A stretch of DNA of 8,423 bases, taken from the NCBI GenBank assembly GCA_018303515.1, contig JAGVXZ010000009.1, forward strand, positions 1 to 8,423. The letters are read 5' to 3'. This DNA is from Candidatus Woesearchaeota archaeon. Lineage in GTDB: Archaea; Nanobdellota; Nanobdellia; SCGC-AAA011-G17; GW2011-AR18. Positions 6,515 through 8,423 of this stretch are shown here, one piece after another. The notes under the pieces are model-generated. The model worked only from the letters and a program-made list of their open reading frames with translations, was not told where the DNA came from and made no database searches. How positions within the stretch are numbered: position 1 is the stretch's first letter; each line of letters begins with the position of its first letter. Both the position numbers and the translations under genes were made by a program.

Positions 6515-7594
6515 TTATATCATTTTAAAAAAGTATTTTATTAATCTAGGATCTGATAAAAATAGTTTGATTCCAGTTTTCGAAATATAATCTCTATCTA
6601 GAGTTTCAATAATTTCTTTTGTTTTTGGTTTAGTTAAGTCGTGAAGTAGAGTATTAAATTCATTCTCTTTAAATTTATTCATAATTTGATAAATCTTTAG
6701 ATTAACCCATAAATCTCTGTTTAAATCTTTACATAATTTGGGATAGTTTTGTTTAGTTTCAATGGCTTCTTGTAATTTAATTCCCGCTCTCATTCCAGGA
6801 ATTATTCCACCTAATGTTGATGCTTTTACTTGGGTTGCTGCATCTCCAATTAAGAAAACATTATCTCTTTGTGTTTGAAGGTTGGGATTATAAATTGGAA
6901 TTAGGCCCGGTTGAAAGTCTAAGGTCTTAGGCTCTTTAATTTGTTTTATTTTTAATAGTTTTTGATATAATGGTATTGGTTGAATATTGTGGTTACATAC
7001 TAAACCTATCCTTACTATTTTATTATCTTCTGGGACTATCCATGCAAATAAACCAATACCTAACCATACTTCTATTGTTTCTGGATCCATGTTTAATTTT
7101 ATTCTTGCTTGGTATCCCGTCATAAATCTTCTTTCTTTGAATAAATCATTTGCTTTTGCAACAGCAGAAAAAGGACCATCAGCTCCAATTAAATAATTGA
7201 ATTTTTTTGTAATTATTTTATTTGTTTTTATTGTAATTTCTTTTTTGTTGTTTTTTATGAACCTTGAGTTTAGGTTTAATTTTGCACCGTTATCTACTGC
7301 TTTATTTGCTAAGAACTTATCTAAACCAATTCTGTCTACAACTGGATTTGGATTTTTTAGTTTAAACTCTAATTTTGTTTTGTTTGGAGAATAAACTTCT
7401 ACTCTTTTTATTTTAGTTAATACAATTTCCTTGGGTAGTTTTATGAAATCTTCAAGAGAAGCAGTTGTTATTCCAGTACATTGAAATGGAATTCCTATTT
7501 CTTTATGATCTTCAAAAATTTCTACATCTTGTTTTTTTGCAAGTAAGGAAGCAACATAACTTCCGGCTGGACCTGCACCTATAATTGAAACCAT
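6515..7594 (-). CDS. Geranylgeranyl-reductase-family FAD-dependent oxidoreductase
   Basis: Flavoprotein of the geranylgeranyl reductase family, which in archaea saturates the isoprenoid chains of membrane lipids (digeranylgeranylglycerophospholipid reductase); quinone or other isoprenoid reduction is also possible. The FAD dinucleotide motif GAGPAG is at 6-11, with an acidic residue (Glu28) closing the second strand. PFQCTG (Cys39) matches the family P-x-x-C-x-G motif. GADGPFS (137-143) is the central flavin motif. FAWIVPEDNKIVRIGL (183-198) corresponds to the family [YF]-x-W-x-[FV]-P segment near the substrate cavity. VFLIGDAA followed by LGGIIPGMRAG (246-271) is the second FAD-binding motif. 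At 359 residues it is at the short end of the family (often about 390-450), with a reduced C-terminal cap. The start is fixed by the nucleotide-binding motif at the very N-terminus. No Shine-Dalgarno sequence is seen. It reads in the same direction as the operon but probably has its own promoter. Confidence 0.9.
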   Translation of the reverse strand: MVSIIGAGPAGSYVASLLAKKQDVEIFEDHKEIGIPFQCTGITTASLEDFIKLPKEIVLTKIKRVEVYSPNKTKLEFKLKNPNPVVDRIGLDKFLANKAVDNGAKLNLNSRFIKNNKKEITIKTNKIITKKFNYLIGADGPFSAVAKANDLFKERRFMTGYQARIKLNMDPETIEVWLGIGLFAWIVPEDNKIVRIGLVCNHNIQPIPLYQKLLKIKQIKEPKTLDFQPGLIPIYNPNLQTQRDNVFLIGDAATQVKASTLGGIIPGMRAGIKLQEAIETKQNYPKLCKDLNRDLWVNLKIYQIMNKFKENEFNTLLHDLTKPKTKEIIETLDRDYISKTGIKLFLSDPRLIKYFFKMI

Positions 7595-7649
7595 ATATTT
7601 TGAAATTTAAAATAGTTCTTGAACTTTTCTATAATCCTATTTTTAGAAA

Positions 7650-7657
7650 TATTTAAA
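7650..7657 (-). promoter_or_regulatory. Possible TATA box of the reductase gene
   Basis: TTTAAATA on the minus strand lies about 59 bases before the ATG at 7594, predicting a leader of roughly 30 bases. A second AT-rich run (TTTTAAAT near 7608) is too close to the ATG to serve as a TATA box. With surroundings this AT-rich, the assignment is weak. Confidence 0.28.
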
Positions 7658-7815
7658 GTAAATTGAGAGTTCTATTTTAAGCACATTCTTCATCTCTACA
7701 TGTGTGTCCGGTCTCTTAATATCTGGGGTAATAATAACTCAAAATGGAGATACTATCCAAATCTTAATCAAAAGTACATCTAGTTTTGCTCTGCCCAGGT
7801 ACTTCAGGAACAATA
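7658..7815. other. Gene-free, GC-richer stretch with no recognised feature
   Basis: Between the reductase gene and the prepilin peptidase there are 528 bases without a long gene. This part is about 35-45% GC by hand count, against about 10% in 7951-8010. I found no tRNA, no convincing box C/D element and no long reading frame on either strand. A weak hairpin CACAT...ATGTG (about 7682-7704) is present. A frame ending at 7764 could continue the small peptide at 7816-7944 if a frameshift is assumed. Confidence 0.4.
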
Positions 7816-7944
7816 CTAGGTTCTAGCAACAGGATTTCCAGTGGCACCAAAGTCAGAAGCATCTGGAACACCAAACATAAAAGCTAAACTAATTAACAAG
7901 AGGGAACCAGTTACAACGTAAGCTTTACTTTTATTCCATACCAT
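7816..7944 (-). CDS. Possible small secreted or membrane peptide (42 residues)
   Basis: An ATG at 7944 opens a 42-residue frame. The start MVWNKSKAY is followed by a hydrophobic helix (VVTGSLLLISLAFMF, about 10-24) and a short polar tail (GVPDASDFGATGNPVART). This looks like a signal peptide or a single membrane anchor. A TTAAATAA at 7971-7978 is centred about 30 bases before the ATG, a slightly wide leaderless spacing. The next frame continues without a stop from 7826 to 7764 with a plausible proline-rich sequence (LEPSIVPEVPGQSKTRCTFD), so the original product may have had about 60 residues and lost its end by a one-base change. No family is recognised. The region is richer in GC than its AT-rich right flank, which fits coding or structured RNA. 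Confidence 0.4.
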   Translation of the reverse strand: MVWNKSKAYVVTGSLLLISLAFMFGVPDASDFGATGNPVART

Positions 7945-8093
7945 TAGTAAATAATTTTTTAAGTTTAGTTTTATTTAAGAATATATTAAAACTTAATAGA
8001 AGTAAATTATTTTAAAATTGGAACTGGAAAAAAAATAAATAGACAATTAGAATGTAATTCATAAATAAATTAGATTAGAAACAAACCTAAAAT

Positions 8094-8101
8094 TTTATAA
8101 A
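8094..8101 (+). promoter_or_regulatory. TATA box of the prepilin peptidase gene (leaderless spacing)
   Basis: TTTATAAA preceded by the A-rich AAACCTAAAA (possible BRE) is centred about 25 bases before the ATG at 8123. This predicts transcription starting at the start codon. The spacing favours the ATG at 8123 over the out-of-frame ATG at 8110. Confidence 0.6.
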
Positions 8102-8122
8102 TCTAAATAATGAAATTGTTGT

Positions 8123-8423
8123 ATGCTATACCTTGCTTTTGTTATAATCACTTTAATTTGGTTAGTTTTTGCATGTTTTACTGATCTTAAAAAGAGAGAG
8201 GTTCCAAATTGGTTAAGTTATAGTTTAATTCTAATTGGATTAGGAGGAAGGTTAATCTATGGAATTATTTTATCTAATTCCGAACCTTTTCTCTATGGTC
8301 TATTTGGATTTGGAGTTTTTTTTATTTTTTCAAATTTGATGTATTATTCTAAACAATGGGGTGGAGGAGATGGTAAATTGCTTATGGGTTTAGGAGCAAT
8401 ATATGGAGACTATGATAATCTAT
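8123..8423 (+). CDS. Prepilin peptidase, aspartic family A24 (partial, C-terminus outside window)
   Basis: Membrane aspartyl protease that cleaves class III signal peptides from archaeal type IV pilins and archaellins. One hundred codons are visible. The first hydrophobic helix (about 3-19) ends in FTDLKKREVPNW, which holds catalytic Asp21 and the family D-x-[KR]-...-P-N motif. Further helices follow at about 34-50 and 56-75. The G-x-G-D motif WGGGDGKLLMGLGA holds the second catalytic residue, Asp83. The remaining helices lie beyond the right edge. The start at 8123 is the first ATG in frame after a stop at 8111-8113 and has a TATA box at leaderless distance. It is the only plus-strand gene and is divergent from the rest. 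No pilin, pilus ATPase or other assembly gene is in the window, so I cannot tell whether it serves pili, archaella or both. Confidence 0.9.
   Translation, partial: MLYLAFVIITLIWLVFACFTDLKKREVPNWLSYSLILIGLGGRLIYGIILSNSEPFLYGLFGFGVFFIFSNLMYYSKQWGGGDGKLLMGLGAIYGDYDNL

Noticed and set aside
7700..7783. A 27-residue plus-strand frame starting MCVRSLNIW.
   Set aside because: It is short and has no promoter, ribosome site or recognisable pattern; chance is sufficient.
7959..7996. Inverted repeat TTAAGTTT / AAACTTAA with a 22-base spacer.
   Set aside because: Eight-base arms in a region near 10% GC are expected by chance, and the symmetry does not extend further.
8110..8184. An alternative short plus-strand frame from the ATG at 8110.
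   Set aside because: It overlaps the prepilin peptidase in another frame, and the TATA spacing favours the ATG at 8123.
1..8423. CRISPR arrays, insertion sequences, tRNA or rRNA genes.
   Set aside because: No regularly spaced repeats, transposase motifs, terminal inverted repeats or tRNA T-arm and anticodon patterns were found on either strand by eye.

Overview
The window looks like AT-rich archaeal DNA. Archaeal markers are a Cbf5-type tRNA/rRNA pseudouridine synthase with a C-terminal PUA domain, a geranylgeranyl-reductase-family flavoprotein, a GxGD-type prepilin peptidase, and TATA boxes about 25-29 bases upstream of start codons (leaderless promoter spacing). The low GC, compact spacing and several unrecognised secreted proteins suggest a DPANN-type lineage (Woesearchaeota/Pacearchaeota-like). 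That placement is inference and was not tested.

Layout. All clear genes are on the minus strand except the last. Reading in transcription order from the promoter at 6292-6303: gene A (5095-6270, membrane-anchored protein with three beta repeats), gene B (3620-5080, membrane-anchored tandem-domain protein), gene C (2594-3559, lipoprotein), gene D (1627-2589, lipoprotein), cbf5 (609-1595) and a metallophosphoesterase that runs off the left edge (1-612). The gaps are 14, 60, 4 and 31 bases and then a 4-base ATGA overlap, so this is probably one six-gene transcription unit. Upstream lie a small two-helix membrane protein without a visible start codon (about 6312-6479), a geranylgeranyl-reductase-like gene (6515-7594), a GC-richer stretch with a possible small secreted peptide (7816-7944), and a divergent plus-strand prepilin peptidase cut by the right edge (8123-8423).

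How the genes may work together. Genes B, C and D have the same plan: an anchor followed by two similar cysteine-containing beta-rich domains, each ending in a Y-x-[FYV] strand. Gene A carries three copies of a different beta repeat behind one transmembrane helix. All four should sit outside the membrane and are co-transcribed, so an uncharacterised cell-surface complex is the most interesting reading of the window. Its function cannot be read from the sequence. cbf5 and the phosphoesterase are probably carried on the same message without a direct functional link.
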